Assembly: GCA_002914845.1 (NCBI GenBank)
Contig: JXTC01000073.1
Coordinates: 780,686-844,685, forward strand
Direction of reading: 5' to 3'
DNA length: 64,000 nt
Source: Trema orientale
Taxonomy: Eukaryota > Streptophyta > Magnoliopsida > Rosales > Cannabaceae
Under the pieces are notes generated by a model, which saw only the letters and a list, made by a program, of their open reading frames with translations, made no database searches and had not been told where the DNA came from. This document shows positions 21,744-34,676 of this stretch, one piece after another (position 1 is the first letter of the stretch; every line of letters starts with the position of its first letter). The translations under genes and the position numbers were made by a program.

Positions 21744-23883
21744 TGTGAAATCCCAATTTTCACATGAGAATATATGGTCAAATTGACGAATTTTTGGATT
21801 AAAATTGGTGAAAAAATTGAATTAAACTTGAATTCGAGTTAAATTGTGATAATTTTGTGCCAGGGACCAAAACACAATCACGGTGGGACTTTCTTACAGT
21901 AATTAATGGTGTTTTTAAGATAATTTGATGGCTAAGGACTTGTTTGCGAGCTTGTTAGTCAAAACCCAATTAAGCACTTGACAAGTGTCAAAAACGCTCA
22001 AAACTTCTTTTAGCTCTCCCTCTCACCCTCCTTCACTATGTCTTGCTGAAAACCAATCACTGAAGCTCTTTTAAGCCGACACTTCGCTCCACTGGCTAGC
22101 CTAACTTCGCCGACCACTTTCTCTACCTACACCATCATGTAGACTCAGATCGTTGAGGATGAAGAATCAGGCATCCATGGGATATTTTTTGGCCTAGCAT
22201 TTCCATAAGTCATCATGAACTCTTACTGCCTACAAGTGACACTTCCCTAAGCTGTCATCGAGCTCGTCCCCTAGTCATTTTTCGGTTCTCTTTCACTAAG
22301 AAAATGGCAGATTTAGATAGTTAGAGTTTTTGGTTTGCGTATTGGCTTTTTGGTAGAAAATGGCAGATTTAGATAGTTAGAGTTTTTGGTTTGCGTATTG
22401 GCTTTTTGGTCGGGCCATCCGATCAAAGTTTGTTTAGCATTTTTGGACTGTACTTGTCAAAGAGTATCTGATGGCATATAACATCGCTACAAAATTTTAC
22501 CTTAAATAGGAATTGTTAGTGAGGCTTGGGATTCATCTTGATTTGAATGCTGAGCCTAGGTTCGGCCCAAATTAGAATTAGAAACTTATATAACTCTTGT
22601 AGGCAAATTCGACATCCTGGACTTAATAGTGACATCCATTTTGCTATTTTTTCCTCTGTTAGAAAAGTCATGGTCCAAAATGATCGAACAAAAATCCCAA
22701 ATCACCAATCGAGCATCCAATCAATTAAAAAAGGATAGCAAGAGCACTGATAGATAGGCCTAGCTATCACGATGAGGTAGATATATTCAATTACTTGGCT
22801 TTTACACATGTTTTGATTAAAATTGTGTACATTATGACACTTTCAAACAATGTGATTTTTATTGGATTAAATTGATTTGGTTGATTATTTGGCGAATTCG
22901 AGAACTGTTAAATTATTTTGAATTACTCTCGGATTATTTTATATGTTTTAAATGCATGATTCAAGTTTTGGTTTTGGAAAAATACAATCATTATGCTGGC
23001 CAATTTTTAATAAATCTTAAAATAGTTTAAAATAAAATTCAAAGCATGACATTGATCAGATTACTTATGCATGGTTATTTTGAATATTGAAACATATTAT
23101 ATATACCATAGGATCACATTTGAGATCATCTTTATATTACGGTAGTTTAGATAAATATAATTGTAATAATTCTAGGTAAAAGACCTAGGAACCTATGCAA
23201 GATTTAGCTGATATAATGTTAGGTAGTATCAAAATATTGGGTACCTTTGTTAAGGGGTATTATAGGACCACAATAGCAGGATGAGTGCTCACTTATCTTC
23301 ATTGGTTAGTTGACGATATGTAAAATTATGTGGTTTGATTTTACTTTAACATATGTCATTGATAAATGACTTTTTAGGTAATTGGTTTCATATATCATTT
23401 TGAGAAACATTAATTATGCATACTTTATATAATCACACTAGTTTAAAAAAATAGTAATTGAATTCCTTCTGGGCATCATGTGCTCACTCTTTTCTTTTTC
23501 TCTCCCTCAGGTTTAGATTCTACGATAGACATTTAGCTAATTTATAAAGCTGCTCGAATTGCTCTTTTGCAGTCCTGACCATTCTTCACAGTTCGTACTA
23601 TCTTATTGTTCATTTTTGCAACCTCCTCCATGCCGAAAGAAATTTTCATGAATCACTATCGAAATTATAAGCAGTAATCGTCGCTGAATTTTGAGAAATA
23701 TTTTAATTTACTTAGGTCAAATTCAATATTTGTGCATGGCCTGTACGGAAAGTTCTTTAAGGTGTGGACTTTCTCTTAACTTTAGAATGTTAAGGGGATA
23801 TATATACACACACACACACTAATAAAGGGATTACGTAATTGGGAAATGATAGGTGTGAAATGCAGCTGGCCTAAGTTTTCACA
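21744..23883. mobile_element. Probable solo LTR 1, copy B
   Basis: It starts TGTGAAATCCC and ends AGTTTTCACA, so the complementary LTR ends are clearer than in copy A. It is 2.14 kb, partly because of a private 56-bp tandem duplication. It was inherited by duplication rather than inserted independently, since both flanks match those of copy A. Confidence 0.55.
22299..22410. repeat. Perfect 56-bp tandem duplication
   Basis: The units 22,299-22,354 and 22,355-22,410 are identical (AGAAAATGGCAG..TTTTTGGT). Copy A has a single unit at the matching place. The event therefore post-dates the large duplication and is recent. Confidence 0.95.
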
Positions 23884-26800
23884 GAAAATAAAATTGATAT
23901 ATATTTTGACACTTGCTGCTAAGTGGCAAACTAGGAGAAAAACTATACATTTAGAAATTATATATTTAGAGTAAGTGAAGATTGTATTTGTTGACCACCA
24001 AAATCCATGACCATTTTATTGTATTCAAGAGAAACCACCCAAATCTTCACTACCTTGGTATTATGCCATCAATTAGAGCAAAAGGGAAGTAACAGAGTTT
24101 GAGGTAATTCAAGAAATTCGTGAGAGAAAGCTTAATGTTTGACAAAATGTGAATCTTAGAGAAATTAGGTAAATCTAGCATAAGCAAAAGGAAAGAAATG
24201 AGATCCTTCAAAGAGGTATTCTTAGCTACTTTTATAGAATTAGATGTGATATTATCTGAGAATTTGATAGATTTAATAAATACTAGGTATTTGGAGTTTT
24301 GTTTTTAAATTATCTTTCTAAGTCAAACTTAAGTATTTTTATGATTAGAATGGAAAAATAAGGCTGGAACATGCACCCTGTCCCTGAACCTAAAAACAGA
24401 GCAATTTTAGCACCAATATGCTTCATATCTTTTAATGTTAAACTACCTTATACTAGTTCTATTGAGCTAAATTTTTTATATTCTTTAATAGACACATAGA
24501 CTTTTCTAACGACACCTTATTTGTCCAAATTCATAAAGAATTGATTGAATTGTGATTTTTTTAAAATAATGTGTAAAAAAATCTGATAAACATAGCACGG
24601 AAACTTAGATTCAAAAAGAATTGACATTAGAAGAAGAAGGGAAAAAAAAAGAAGAAGAAATATTACAGGCATCCATGGATGAAGAAGTTGAAGGGTGAGA
24701 GGAAGGGAAGTGAGATAGAGATAGAGAGAAATAATCATATGTTTCTCGATTATTTGCTTTCTAGTTAAAACTACAGGTACCTTGACATATAATGTATTTG
24801 CAATCTTTGGATTCACCTTTACTAGTACAGTTAAAAAGGACATCTCTAGTATATACTTTGTTAAAGCAAAATATAATCTAACAAAGTAATAGACTATAAT
24901 GCTTCCTAGTAGAAGGCCATGACATACTCTCATATGCTCAGCTAAACTAAATTTGTTCAAGTTCCATTAATAAGAGAAAATTTATACTAATATAAAGCTA
25001 CTAAGCATAATTTGTAAATGTATATGACTATTACTTAGTAGAATACTAATTTGTAATGTCACACACTTAAATTAGATTGATTTTGATAAATTTCTTGTTA
25101 ATTAATGAAATTTGACATTGATTTAAACTAATTAAGCACAATATAACTATCTAATGAATTAAAATTGTTTAGTTATAAAACACTATTGCATACAATATTG
25201 CATTTCAAAGCCTTCTTGAAATTCAGTTTTTTCAAAAGTCATCGAGTTTTCATACTTTTTTTACATAAAAATTTGAACCTCCACTTTTGCTGGTTAATAA
25301 AATTTCATATTAACTTAAACTCATTGTGCATAACGTCACAATTTAATAGACTAAAATTATTTAATAGAACTTTACTGCATACAATATCACATTTTAAGGC
25401 CTTCTTGAAATTTAATTTGAATAAAGTTCATAACAAATTTAATATTCACTAAGAATCCAAAAAAAAACGAAGAATTTTAATAAAAAGAATTAGCAAAGCC
25501 AATCAAATATATAAATTTAAGTAATCATCATCGATGTAGAATTAGAATATGTATTTTATTTTTATTTTTTGAAAAGAAGATTCTTTTGGTTTCTGGGGAA
25601 AAAAGGCAATTCTCACTCATTTGATCAAACCAATTGGAAAAAAAAAATACTTTTTCATTTAATAAAAAATTTACTATCCCAAAAGATATGATCAAGTCTA
25701 CGTATTTAAGAAAATTTAAAAGAGAAAAGATATATATATATATATTCTTATTTTAGTATAAAATTCTCACCCATGAATATGATTAAATCATCTAATTTAG
25801 ATGAAATTTTCCATTTTATAAAGAGACATAAAATGATTTTATAATGTATACTTAAAGAAAATCATAAACGAGAATAAATTTAGAGGTAGAACAAGAGAGA
25901 AAAACAGGTAACAAGATTCATATAGAATAATGGTAATCAGAAGTTGTTTGGACCTTATACAAAAATATGGTGTTATCCATATAATTTGACATTTTGTATT
26001 GTTATGGTGTGAGTCTTTGAAGAAGATAGGAAAGTGATATATAATATTATAATATTGAAAAAACTAGTACAGGTTACTAACAAGTTGTAAGTTTTAAAAA
26101 TTTAATTAATACTCATTCAATGCCCCTAAAAGTTAACCGTTAGCTTTTCTAAAGTTACTTTAAAAAGAAATCCAACGGTAATGGTGCTACGAGGTACTTA
26201 GTCCTTTAAAACGAACCGAGGGACTAAATTGGTGCCCTTAAAAGAAAATTAAAACTTAAAAGATACAATCGCTAAAAAAAACTATTGAAATGGGTGTAAA
26301 TCTCAAAACACACTTTGAAAAATGTGTATTCTACTAAGAACCCAAAAATAAAATAGATTATTACAATTTTCTTAAACAATAGCTGTGCATGAGCATACCA
26401 ACCAATATATTTTTAAACAGTAGCTTAAGAACATCACTGTCTTTCATAGTTCACTATAATGTTACTAAACGAACAAATACTATCAAATAACCAATTTTTT
26501 TTTTAATTTTCTTTATACAAAAGTTATTTTCTCCAGATAAAGAGATAACCGGAAAAGAAAAATGAAATTAGAAAGAAGATACGGTTATCACTTTCTTTTG
26601 AGAAACTATATCCTTCCATTTCTATATCTAGCTTTGTATATTTTTTCTCCCTAAAGCTGTAGAACACATTTACACAAGTGTAATTATATGGGGTAGATAG
26701 ACTACTTTTTTTGAATAGTTTCAAGATTTTTCTTTCTCCTGTGTCTATAGCCACTAGACAACACCGTCTAAAGAATGAAACCATTACCTTGTACTATACT

Positions 26801-27001
26801 GTTGTCTACTTCTGAACACCACACACCACACACGAGTTCTAAATCAATATTCACACAATAGAATAAGTAGTTCCAATTTCCAAATTGCGTGTTGGGATTT
26901 CATAAGAAAAGTAGTAGTAGCATTATCTTCTTTTGTAGCATGTTTAAGTAAAAGTGTAAAACTTCTTTTTAAGTTTAACATGTCAAGAAGTCACTCTCAA
27001 C
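23884..27001. other. AT-rich non-coding DNA, copy B
   Basis: Matches 10.2-13.28 kb. The minus-strand open stretch 24,517-24,960 is longer than in copy A, but it starts without ATG, is low-complexity and hydrophobic, and overlaps GAAGAA repeats. I do not call it a gene. Confidence 0.6.
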
Positions 27002-29487
27002 TAGGGCCGGTAATTTTCTACACGATACAACGATACGACTCAAAAATGACCCGAAATGAATGGGTTTGGATGACACATTTAATTTTCGTGTCAATTTCGG
27101 GTTGACACGTATAATACGATTAATAAACAGGTAGGTTTCATGTCAAACGGGTTATAAATATATACATGACACATTTATTAACGGGTTATACGTGCCCCGT
27201 CGTATTACACATTTATTAATCGTGTCGTATTCGAGTTGAGATGTTGTAATACTCAAAATTTTGTTATGTCATAATTGGGACTTTTATTAATAATTAATAT
27301 TTTTTGGGATTTAGGAGTGATTGAAAAAAAAGAAGGATTTAGTAGCAAGGGCTGAAACATTTGGATTTAAGTGAAAAAGATACTATTTTGAAGGGTAAAA
27401 TAGTTCGATCACTTACTAAAAGGCAATGTGATCATTTAGCATAACTGAGGCTTATTATAAATAGGTTATTAGGCTGATTGTAGATCCATTATCAGCCATC
27501 TAAACCCCTTTAGAGTGTCATTCCCGTTTTCATAAGTGGTTGATAAGTGAACTCTATCATAATTCTTCTGTTTCATTATTTTTACGACAAAATTTGATAG
27601 TTACACTTATGTATATGTTTGGGAAGACTTAGAGATTATTTTGGTGATCAAGAACACTTGTAAGGGCTTCTAAAATCTAAGAATACAATCTGGTCTCATG
27701 AAACTGAGTAAGCGTTCTTGAATTTTTTGATTTTTTTTTTCGGTTTCTGGATTATTGGATGATTTTAGATTTGTGATTTCCTTTATGGATAGAGGTTAGT
27801 GTTGAGTAGGATGGATCAATTTGATAAGTGATTAATATTAGTTAGCAGCTGCCTCACCTTAGTTTTTTTGTTTAAATTTCATGTGGGAAACACTGTAAGA
27901 GTCTAAGTTCGACTGAGAGAGAGAATTTACACTTTAATCAAAAATCATGATTTTCGAGGTCTAAATGGTCATTTTCAGCCAAAATTTGTGGGGATCAACC
28001 CAAAAAGGCTAGTCTTGCTCAAAAAGCCATTTCTACTTGGAAAAGTGTAATCAGCACATTCTGGACAGAGATCATGAACTCAGACAGGCAGTTTTATAGC
28101 CAGACTGACCCGGACGGTGATTTAGACGTTCGAGTAGATTGAGAGAGATCCATTTTCTATAGTTTTTGATCTATATTTTTATGGGTTTAATTTTCGATTA
28201 GGTTTCTGGATCATTTAGGTTTTGTTTTGAGTAATTGGACTATAGGATTATTTATCGGAGAATTTTAGAAGTATTTCATTTATAGTTGGATTCATTTTGT
28301 GCAAATATTGGAGGCTATATTCTGATATTTAATTTCGTTTGTTTAGAGCTTGATTAATGTTATCATCAAGGTGTGATGATCATGTCTTTCAATTATTTTA
28401 TTTGATTATTGTCACGAGGTAGGGAATTTTTAATGGAGTTTTAAAATTATTCTATTAAAAATTATTTTGGTTATTTTTACTGTTTTTATTTACTTTCTGA
28501 ATTTGGAATTTAATTGAATGGATTACTTTATTATGGTAAAGTTTGCATAGTTGGGGTTTTGATTTCACATTATTATTATATACAATATGGGGGCTCGGAT
28601 AAGTCACGGTAATAAGAGGGTGGCCGATGGTTGCATTCCTTAAGTGAGACCCCCTAAACCTAATCGGGGTCTTTTCGTCATATGTCGTGTCCTGATAGGC
28701 GATGGACAAGGATATATACAATATATTTATGCATTTAAATGTATGTGTGAATTTATTACATAATATTATGCTTAAATAAAATAATTTTACTTTTAGGGTA
28801 GTGGGAATTGGTGGATAAAATCTTTTAAAAACGAAAGATTTTTTTTAATAAAATTATTTATTTAAAATCTGTACAAAAATAACCATGCAAGGATTTATAA
28901 ACTATCACCGTTTACAAAAAACGGATGAAAATATCTAATGGGCAAGTTCTGCTCACCCCATTTTCTCCGACAGGTATTTGTTCGTAGTAACGATTTGGAT
29001 CAAACTTAAGATCCGAGCAACGTTTATTCTCTAGGTATCTCTATTAGTGTTTGCTGGTTTAGGTGTTTATCTTTATTTTCTATTTTCTTTTATTTTATAT
29101 TGGATTATGAACAAGTCATGTGGACTATGATTATGTATGGGCTGGTTGAGATTTTCTTTCATTGAGCGATTTAATAATTTTTGTTTTGGATTTATTTATT
29201 TAAGTTAATTATTATCTTTCTTTTAAAATTTATATTTCATTATATTCTAACTTAAATTGTGGGTTATGGGGAATGACAAGTAACTTGGCTTGTTGAGGTT
29301 TATCTTTACTTAATTACATAGTTAAGAGATTTACAAAGATAAACATTTTACGAGAATATTTAGAGTTTCTAAAATATTATCAAATTTTCGTGACGTACCA
29401 CGGTTTTGGGGCATTACAGGTATTATCGTGTCATATTATAATTATGTCGACCCGAATACAATACGATAATACGAATTGCTAGCCCTA
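27002..29487. mobile_element. Non-autonomous TIR element, copy B, with nested LTR
   Basis: The ends TAGGGCCGGTAATTTT and AATTGCTAGCCCTA form better inverted repeats than in copy A. The arms carry CACGATAC, GTGTCGTATTC and GTCGACCCG motifs. Solo LTR 2 is nested at 27,245-29,418. Confidence 0.5.
27245..29418. mobile_element. Probable solo LTR 2, copy B
   Basis: It starts TGTAATACTCAAAATTTTG and ends GGGGCATTACA, about 2.17 kb, and is positionally identical to the LTR at 13,726-15,919. Confidence 0.6.
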
Positions 29488-29544
29488 AGTTTTAGTATTT
29501 AACAAAAATATATGTCAAAAATAGTTATATCGTTGTTTCAGAAA

Positions 29545-29864
29545 TAGGGGTAGCAAAATGGGCAGGCCGGGGCGGTCCGGCCTGCCCAAAATGGGCCTAT
29601 AGTGAAATGTGGGTTGAGCTGGCCCAAAAAAATGAAATAGGAGCCCAACCCAACCCTCAGGGCCATCGGGCTTCTAGGTAGGCCGAGAACGGGCTGGCCC
29701 GTACTTGGCCCGTTTTCAAAAAACTTTAAAAAAATAAAAAAATATATATTAATTAAAAATATTAAAAATAAAAATTATAAAAATAAATTATATGTTATGT
29801 AACTTAACTTATGGTGATAAAAATTTAAAAATGAGTATACAAGTTGATAAAATAAAATGTTAAA
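29545..29864. mobile_element. GGCC-rich hAT-like element, copy B, truncated
   Basis: Left half of the element seen whole at 16,046. It begins TAGGGGTAGCAAAATGGG and is cut at 29,864, where the minus-oriented LTR begins. The missing right half was not found beyond the LTR. Confidence 0.6.
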
Positions 29865-29865
29865 A

Positions 29866-31212
29866 TATAACATCTCCCTAGTTTATCTATATGACTATAT
29901 AGGTCAAACTAAGAAATATTATTCTTTCATAAACCATAACTTTAGTTTTTTTGCCAAAAAGGTGGACAAGTTTAAACTTTTCAAACTAAAACAAAAGAAG
30001 CTGCGTGACATTACTTTTTAAAAGTATCTTTACAAAATGTACAACCAAAAAGGCCTTATCAGTTTATCTTGCCATCAGCAATAATATTTATACCACATCA
30101 GAATATCAAAATACAAAGACATCACCTACACGTCAAGCTCATCTACATCTGTATGATCATAGCGACAAGAAAGTGTGCTAAGCAACTAGTAACTCTATAT
30201 ATCATATGTCTCCTCACCTGTATCACAGGAACTAAATTAGCTAATGCTCAGTAAGTAAAGATCGTGTATGCTCGTGAATGTATTTTATGTATAAACTTTA
30301 TTCAAATTCCCATCATACTCTTTCTTTCATAACTTTTCATTTTAATGCACTTTTCTTAGAAAACGTTTCTTTATATGGTCCTTGAGTACACTACAAAGTC
30401 GCGGCAGTCGATAGGCCATACCCACTTATGTGGGAAGGAAATATATGGCCAATGCGAACCGTACCTACCTAATGTAGACTAACTAAGTAATGCACCTCAC
30501 ATATCTCATAGTACAATGTTCAGTCCTGACATTCAGTAGGACGTGCCCACCTGTGCAAGAAGGATGCCTATGCAATCCATACCTACCCAACACAGACAAA
30601 CTAAACGATGCACTTAAAATATATCTCGTAAAATCAGTATAATGGTACTACTTTGAATCCAATGCATGAAAAACTTTACTTTCTCGAAAATTATGCTTAA
30701 ATGATCATGCCACGCTTATGTCTTTCGTGAACTTTACAATAACCATATGAATAATATATAATTAATAAAATACATATAAGCACGTATGAAATCATCTGGT
30801 ATTTGCTAGTGTCTTTGTGATGCAGTTAAAATAAATCTTTCTTACTTTGTGTCCCAAAAAGGAAAGATAGTGAAAAGGGTCAGTATCCTCTGTGGCAAGG
30901 TGTGCGGAAGACTTGTTATGATTTTTATTACTAAAATTATCACTACAAAGTAAAATACTTAAAGAAAAATGACCACAAGATTGAAATCATGACTTTCACA
31001 AAGATCAGGAAATTTAACCACAAAATGACCCGAAAGCATACAAGTCATTTGGCATACATTGTTGCCAATAACTAGCATTGAAAATTGATCAAAATTAGCA
31101 AAACATTAATGCTAGTTCCTTAGTACCAAAATGATCTAAGATGGCACATAATTTCGTTAAAACTAGTCCATTTGCTTCTAAATAGTACCATTTAGTTTTA
31201 ACAATATTTGGA
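29866..31212 (-). mobile_element. Ty3/gypsy-type LTR in minus orientation, preceded by a polypurine tract
   Basis: The reverse complement aligns along its length with the plus-strand LTR at 36,650-37,991. Shared landmarks include GGTGGGCA, TACCTA(C/G)T..GTTGGGTAGG, TCGACT and the GGAG..TTATA/TACA end. On the minus strand it starts at about 31,212 (TGTCCAAATATTG), directly after AAAAATAGGGGAGATGC, which fits a polypurine tract. This is therefore probably the 3' LTR of a minus-strand element whose internal part is mostly gone. Confidence 0.7.
30395..30650. repeat. Two ~130-bp tandem units inside the minus LTR
   Basis: The motif order CCCAC..TGTG, AGGA/GGAA, CCAATGCGAACC/GCAATCCATACC, TACCTACC, AGACtAACTAA, ATGCACnT occurs twice. 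The plus LTR has the equivalent pair near 37,225-37,460, so the repeat is an old family feature. Confidence 0.7.
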
Positions 31213-31440
31213 CAGCATCTCCCCTATTTTTATGACATTCTCATATCTTTTAAATCATGGTTTAAGATATAAAAAGACCAAGTAATGAGAGAACAAAGTC
31301 ATCGAAGTAAAATACGTATAAATCAAATGCAATTTTACCATATAAATCACAAATCCTGCATTTCCACAATAACAAGACCAAGCAAAATATATAGCAACAA
31401 CTAAGGCAAATACAAGTGTCCTAAGTTTAATTGGTTAGAA
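31213..31440 (-). mobile_element. Possible residue of retroelement internal DNA next to the polypurine tract
   Basis: Non-coding AT-rich sequence lying internal to the LTR on the minus strand. No coding motif remains. Confidence 0.3.
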
Positions 31441-31499
31441 ATATAGATGCCACTAGATATATTTCCCTCCTATTAGATGATCACCTTCTAAAAACACAT

Positions 31500-32000
31500 A
31501 TATGTAAATTTTTAGCATTTCATTTGATGATCACCTTCTAAAAACAAAACCCTTTTCTCAAAATGAACGTTCTTAAACTAGAATTCATTTCTAAATTTAC
31601 CATATTTATCAAGTTTGTCAATAGCCTATCACTAAATGATTATTGAAATAAATATATTTCATGTATGTAGTTCTAGAACAGAGAGTTTTGAGGCATGAGC
31701 TGCGAGGAACTTAGTGTTGGGTAGCAGAAGATGCTCAGTTTCAGTTTCAAGCCTAATTAATCTTTATTGAAATTTCTTTGCACTCTTATTCATTTTGCAT
31801 ACACATATATATACATCTTATTCATTCTGCATACACACATGTTATTTAGAGAGAGAGAGAGAGAGAGAAGGAAACTAACAGAGTCCCAATAATTACGTCG
31901 TTGACAATCCAATACAAGAAAGAGAGAGAAGGAAACTAACAGAGTTCCAACAATTAGGTCATTGACAATCCAAGACAGGAATGGCGAGAAAGAAAGCACT
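31500..32000. repeat. Duplicate of the 2.95-3.95 kb segment, with its own tandem repeat
   Basis: 31,530-31,800 matches 2,955-3,175. After a GA run (31,848-31,869) a unit of about 65 bases, GAAGGAAACTAACAGAG..CAATCCAA, occurs twice (about 31,867-31,915 and 31,928-31,978). A related GAGAGAGGAAAACTAACAG lies at 3,908-3,932. Confidence 0.65.
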
Positions 32001-32379
32001 CTCCTAAAATACATGTGGGCTTGGAGTTCACAAGGTATATGCGTATTTTACAATCTAAGCACTTTCCAGATGAAGACAGGGTAGCCTTTTTATCCTTATT
32101 CTCCAGTCATATTAGTCCTTAAAATTTAAATTTTTTAAAATTAATGAGAAAAAAAAGCAAAAAAAAAAATGTAACCTTAAAATCAACAATATCTCAATTC
32201 AAATATACTTATGAATCCTACAATTATATATATAAAAAAACACTTGACAGGGCCATCTGCTGAAGGTGGATGCAAAATTAACAGTAGTGTTTGCAACTAA
32301 TGATGTCTGAGAAAGACAAAAGTTTGATATAAAAACCTTTCTCCTTTTTTGGAATTGACTATGAGATTATGAGAAGATT

Positions 32380-32793
32380 TTAACTTATTTTCTCTTCTCT
32401 TTCAGGACTACAAGGTGCATCTCTTTCTAACATAAGAAAAGATTTATCCTTTACATCGCTTTGGAGTTTCTTGGCTACAAAGTCATGATATTCTTGACCT
32501 GCATTCATGGAGAATGAAACCCAACTAAACCACTTTTAAGAACTGAAAGAAAGCATAAAAAGAGCATATAACAATAAACTATACAACTCTAATAAAACAT
32601 ACAACTCAAGCATTGGTGATAATGATGTATACTACACCCAAGAGATTTTATGATCCATAATACCAAATTCTAATAGCAGTTACTATCGGAAATTACGACA
32701 ACAGCTTACAAGAAGAGCATTGAGAAAGTCTACTTGGCGTTTTAACTGTGTCACTAATTTCAATTTGATCAAAGTGGTCAAAGATAAAAGCAA
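32380..32793 (-). CDS. Orphan C-terminal exon pair of an unidentified gene (partial)
   Basis: Two minus-strand exons fit each other. The first is 32,793-32,710, reading AFIFDHFDQIEISDTV..RLSQCSS and ending at a good donor (T then GTAAGC). The second is 32,498-32,380, after a TGAATGCAG acceptor, reading QEYHDFVAKKLQSDVKDK..SPEREEKIS and then TAA. The phases match (one base carried over, giving Cys). Together they give 66 residues of a hydrophilic, acidic C-terminus. I found no further exon upstream with confidence and do not recognise the family. The gene may be truncated by repeats, or have short exons I could not detect. It lies between two inverted LTRs, so it may also be a captured or broken gene. 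Confidence 0.4.
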
Positions 32794-34660
32794 CTTATGC
32801 CTGGGAAGCTAATTCTCATAAAATGAAAAGTGTGAGCATGACTTGTTTTCCAAATAATTAAATCAATTATATTCACTTAGTTCCTAATGTTAAATACTCT
32901 TTTATTAAAATCATCTATGAGCACACACCTTAATTTAATAAAAAACACCCTACCTACACAAGACATAGCAAAACAAGTGTGTTCTTTTTCTTTGTACTAG
33001 GTGGAATTTGAACCTACAAAACTATAACCACGAAATTTACGTTTACCACTAGTTTTTAAGACTGAGGGCACCATAAAGTAAAAAAATTGTCAGTAAAATA
33101 TCATCTAATCAACTTGAAATGTTAACAAATGTATATGTGTTCGTAGTAAATTTTGAACTCTGAAAATATGTATTTACTTGTGTGATACTAAAAAGATTAA
33201 GAAACATAATGCAGCATAACTGAGCATAAAATTCTAGGATAGGTTATATACAAATAGGTAGGTAGTTAAAACAGTTAGGAAATATATGTATAACCTAGTA
33301 ATTGAAACAAACCGAAGTATGAAACACACAAATATATGTACTGAAAATTAAGTATAATAATAAGCAAAAGAACACACTGTTGTATTAAAAGAAACTAAAA
33401 CAAAGATAGTGAATGAGGCCTTTGAATGGCTCAACTTTTACAAAGTTTATCAAAGAGAATTTTAAAATGAATGTATGTGAGTTTGATGATGATTGCAACA
33501 ATGAAATGTTGCTCTTATTAATAGTGACCAATACTTTGATTAGTCACTGAAGTGAGCTTGATTAAATTTAAAGACATTAGGTATAAGACTTTAGCAATAA
33601 AACTAGAGACAAGTACCCATGTATAATGTGATCAACTATTAGTATGTAAAAATATATAAAATGCATATGAGGAAAAGAATAAAGGAGTGGAAAGAGCACT
33701 TAGCTTAAGGGATTATTAGTCCGAAGAGTAAATCAGATCATAAGCTTGTTGTATGCATGAAAAACCAGTTGATCACATGATGTAGATGTAGAAAACAGTT
33801 CATGTTTTAATGCTGATCCGATATCAAAATGATGAAGTTGAGGTCTAAAAATGATATGTCGATGTTTGGGAATTGTATTTAAGCTGTCGGGTAGAATGGT
33901 ATTGGGCATATAGGTGGCTTTTAACTGCTGTAGGGGTTCAGTACTAGGAACTGAAAAATAGAGAGAAGAATTTGAGGAATTAAGACAAAAGATATACTAA
34001 AAAAGGTCTGGGTATTCTCCCCCATTTGCAGCTGTACTTAGCTCTATTTATAGGCTAAGAAAGTAATGATCGAAGCAGGGGACAAACATAATGATTGAAG
34101 GAGACAACTCTGCCAAGTGGCAAACTGTTTCTTCTTAGCTATTAATAAAGTGGGTATTGCAGCTAGTTTGGCAGAAAACCAGCTGCCAAAATCATCTTAA
34201 AATTGCTAACTAATCCCCTAGATGTCATAACTTATCCTGGGACTATTTATGCTCATGACACCTAGCTAGTTTTATCTGAAAACTAGGTGCTAGCCTGGTA
34301 AAGCCACCTAGTTTTGAGCTTGTAGTCCCTGCATGCAAACAATGCTCTTTTTCTTCACTTTTGTATACTCGATCCTTCTTCTAGAAACCTCTAAATGTAT
34401 TTATAGTATAGGATAAATACCCTGCTTGCTAATCCCCTAAAATACCTCTAGTACGACTTTATTTTTTCTCTGTTTTATCTTAATTGAATCTAATTAAAAC
34501 TAATAAAATTAATCACATACTTAATTCAATTTTATTATTATTTAGGGACTTACCCTAGAACAATATGAAGAATAATCTGAGCCAAATTAAGTAACAACTT
34601 TGATTATTTTTGCATTAGAAGAATATCGACATGTAACCTATAATTAGCTACTCAACTACT
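32794..34660. other. Non-coding, includes tRNA-like and LTR/promoter-like pieces
   Basis: No ORF of note. At 33,003-33,054 the minus strand has B-box-like GGTTCAAATTCC and A-box-like CTAGTGGTAAACG, in the order of a tRNA-derived SINE, but no target duplication was found. At 34,120-34,330 short words (CCTAGCTAGTTTT, AACTAGGTG, CACCTAGTTTTG) repeat. Confidence 0.45.
34044..34053 (-). promoter_or_regulatory. TATA-box-like site on the minus strand
   Basis: CTATAAATAG in a GC-containing context (GCCTATAAATAGAGC) is a strong plant TATA sequence. The sequence about 30 bases downstream on the minus strand would be a start region. It may belong to an LTR remnant or to the unidentified minus-strand gene ending at 32,380. 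Confidence 0.4.
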
Positions 34661-34676
34661 TTAAGTGGTTTAAGCA

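Larger units (their letters stand above)
16857..29864. repeat. Copy B of the tandem duplication
   Basis: Colinear with copy A from 16,857 (matching 4,738). It is interrupted by a private insert at about 17,072-18,584, resumes at 18,585 (matching 4,951) and runs to 29,864. There an LTR in minus orientation starts. Private changes include a 56-bp tandem duplication at 22,299 and an insert of about 50 bp near 26,830. No convincing protein gene was found. Confidence 0.9.

Noticed and set aside
30069-30254. Small plus-strand frame
   Set aside because: Lies inside the minus-oriented LTR; the matching plus-LTR sequence does not keep it.
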